A stretch of 64,000 bases of DNA, taken from the NCBI GenBank assembly GCA_011056555.1, contig DSEQ01000040.1, positions 97,075 to 161,074 on the forward strand. Reading direction: 5' to 3'. Shown here in pieces: positions 62,865 through 64,000 of the stretch (the first letter of the stretch is position 1; each line of letters begins with the position of its first letter). The position numbers and the translations under genes are program-made. The notes below the pieces were generated by a model. It saw only the letters and a list, made by a program, of their open reading frames with translations, was not told the origin of the DNA and made no database searches. Source of the DNA: Candidatus Zixiibacteriota bacterium. GTDB lineage: Bacteria > Zixibacteria > MSB-5A5 > JAABVY01.

Positions 62865-63487
62865 TTTTAGTTCTGCTGCTTGTCAGCGGTGCATTGGCAT
62901 ACACACTTCGCTACATGAAAGTGGAGCCCGACCGCATGGCCGAGTTTGAGCATATTCCCTTGCAGAAAGACCGGTGGAGAGGAGAGCAAATCCTCTTTTC
63001 GGATGTAACCTATGAGATCTTGAAAGCTGACGAGACTACGATGCGCACTTACAGCTCCGGCGATGAATTAATACCGGTTCTATTTATAGGTTATTTCAAG
63101 GATCAGAAATACGGCTCACAGATACATTCACCGCGCCACTGTCTCCCCGGCTCGGGTTGGGGGATTCTCTCTCACAGACGGGAAAAGATTGAAGTAAATG
63201 GGCGAGTTCTGCCGGTTAATCATGTAATCATCGGTGCCAAAGAAAACCGCCAGTTAATGTACTATTGGTTCGAAACCCGCTCCGGTACGATCACCGGTGA
63301 ATTCGAGCTTAAGCTCAACTTGTTCTTGAATGCGCTTCTTATGAGACCGACCGATGCCGCCTTCATTCGTTTAACCGTCAACATTCCGCCCGGTGCCCCG
63401 GTCAAAACAGGCGAGGAGGTCCTTCACGAGTTCCTCTCCGATTTCCTGACACCGATCGAAAATAGCTTGCCTTTTGGCTCTCTATAA
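62825..63487 (+). CDS. EpsI-like exosortase-associated protein
   Basis: This 220-residue protein has an N-terminal transmembrane helix (residues 7-25, FGLILVLLLVSGALAY). It then matches the EpsI domain, with HSPRHCLPGSGWGILS (near 99-114), the family's conserved H-S-P-x-x-C-x-P-x-x-G-W pattern. It later shows QLMYYWFETRSGTITG. EpsI-domain proteins occur next to exosortases in exopolysaccharide gene clusters, where their exact role is unclear. The gene starts inside the exosortase gene (40-base overlap), so translation is coupled. The ATG at 62825 has a rather weak upstream site. Confidence 0.88.
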   Translation: MEKARIQAYGFGLILVLLLVSGALAYTLRYMKVEPDRMAEFEHIPLQKDRWRGEQILFSDVTYEILKADETTMRTYSSGDELIPVLFIGYFKDQKYGSQIHSPRHCLPGSGWGILSHRREKIEVNGRVLPVNHVIIGAKENRQLMYYWFETRSGTITGEFELKLNLFLNALLMRPTDAAFIRLTVNIPPGAPVKTGEEVLHEFLSDFLTPIENSLPFGSL

Positions 63488-63501
63488 AAGATATTCACAA
63501 T

Positions 63502-64000
63502 ATGTTTCTTGCTTACCTCAAAGCTCTGCGCGCCGAGCAATGGTCTAAAAATCTGGTGGTCTTTGCCGCCCTCATCTTTGCCAGAGAGTTCGATAACGTA
63601 GATCTGGTGATTCAATCAATCGAGGCCTTCGTACTTTTCTGCCTTGCTTCCTCTGCCATTTATCTCATCAATGATGTCATTGATGCCGAAAGGGATCGGA
63701 AACATCCCGAAAAAGCCAAACGCCCGATTGCTTCAGGAAATGTCAGCAAAGCCAATGCCATCACAATTGCCGCGATTTTTATTATAATTGCGTCTGCAGG
63801 TTCTCTCTTGCTTTTGAATATATACTTTTTTACCACAATTTTCAGCTACGTGGTGTTGATGCTGCTTTATTCCTTTATCTTGAAGCAGATTGTGATTATT
63901 GACGTTATGGTTATAGCTACCGGTTTTGTACTCCGTGCTGTGGGCGGGGCGGTGGCAATCATGGTGGAAATATCCCCCTGGCTGATTATCTGTACAATCC
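63502..64000 (+). CDS. UbiA-family prenyltransferase (decaprenyl-phosphate phosphoribosyltransferase-like), partial
   Basis: The gene is cut by the window end; 166 codons are visible. It begins MFLAYLKALRAEQWSKNLVVF, then FVLFCLASSAIYLINDVIDA, giving the Asp-rich motif NDVIDAERD. Next is DRKHPEKAKRPIASGNVSK, closely like the DRxHPxKxxRPIA motif of decaprenyl-phosphate 5-phosphoribosyltransferases. Four helices are visible. Such enzymes attach ribose phosphate to a polyprenyl carrier for arabinose or related glycan building. The start ATG at 63502 has a stop of the previous gene 15 bases before it. The rest of the gene lies beyond 64000. Confidence 0.88.
   Translation, partial: MFLAYLKALRAEQWSKNLVVFAALIFAREFDNVDLVIQSIEAFVLFCLASSAIYLINDVIDAERDRKHPEKAKRPIASGNVSKANAITIAAIFIIIASAGSLLLLNIYFFTTIFSYVVLMLLYSFILKQIVIIDVMVIATGFVLRAVGGAVAIMVEISPWLIICTI

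Overview
This window looks like a chromosomal segment of an uncultured, Gram-negative, probably anaerobic or microaerophilic bacterium. Supporting traits are outer-membrane proteins, lipoproteins, an RND pump, a multiheme cytochrome/Hdr-type membrane redox complex, many ferritin-like peroxide and oxygen defence proteins, several Ser/Thr kinases with beta-propeller or TPR tails, and an exported protein with a dockerin-like tail. The mix resembles candidate phyla near the FCB group such as Zixibacteria; that placement is inference, not a database result. Housekeeping genes (recF, a DUF721/DciA-like gene, gyrB, gyrA, pyrE, fbaB, tRNA-Ser) show ordinary chromosome. No phage, plasmid, CRISPR array or transposase was seen.

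Layout. 0.1-5.8 kb: tRNA-Ser(UGA), a porin, a GreA factor fused to a degenerate PfkB-like domain, and a Ser/Thr kinase with a propeller tail. 6.4-8.5 kb: a two-gene cystathionine beta-synthase/gamma-lyase operon. 9.8-14.5 kb: an iron and oxidative-stress block (CDGSH protein, one ferritin, four other ferritin-like proteins, a flavodiiron protein). 15.3-19.7 kb: an RND pump and its adaptor. 20.1-30.0 kb: the most striking block. Eight minus-strand genes encode a NifX-like protein, an HdrD-like protein, a b-type cytochrome, a ferredoxin-like subunit, an NrfD-hexaheme fusion, a response regulator, a PAS histidine kinase and a second response regulator. A good sigma-54 promoter and TTGCA dyads precede the block, and the gene of a PAS/AAA+ enhancer-binding protein lies directly upstream. 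I read this as one self-regulating redox module.

30.3-45 kb holds envelope genes, a MacB-type permease, a kinase/phosphatase signalling pair, pyrE, RNA/DNA processing and nucleoside enzymes, a HEAT-cyclophilin lipoprotein, and assorted lipoproteins. 45.3-48 kb holds a small nuclease-like protein, a free-standing archaeal-type ThrRS editing domain, a HesB-like selenoprotein read through an in-frame UGA, and class I aldolase. 48.2-54.3 kb is the recF-DUF721-gyrB-gyrA block. 54.8-60.9 kb holds an acetyltransferase, a Cys-rich exported protein, a zinc-type P-ATPase with its SmtB-like repressor and operator, and a propeller-transglutaminase. From 61.0 kb to the end lies an exosortase/exopolysaccharide locus (epimerase, exosortase, EpsI-like protein, and a UbiA-family prenyltransferase cut by the window edge).

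Three intergenic elements of about 210 bp share inverted ends and internal sequence, and two have 5-bp flanking duplications. They look like a MITE family. Other non-coding signals are several palindromic operators, a Fur-like box, four hairpin terminators of varying strength and some complex palindromic repeats.
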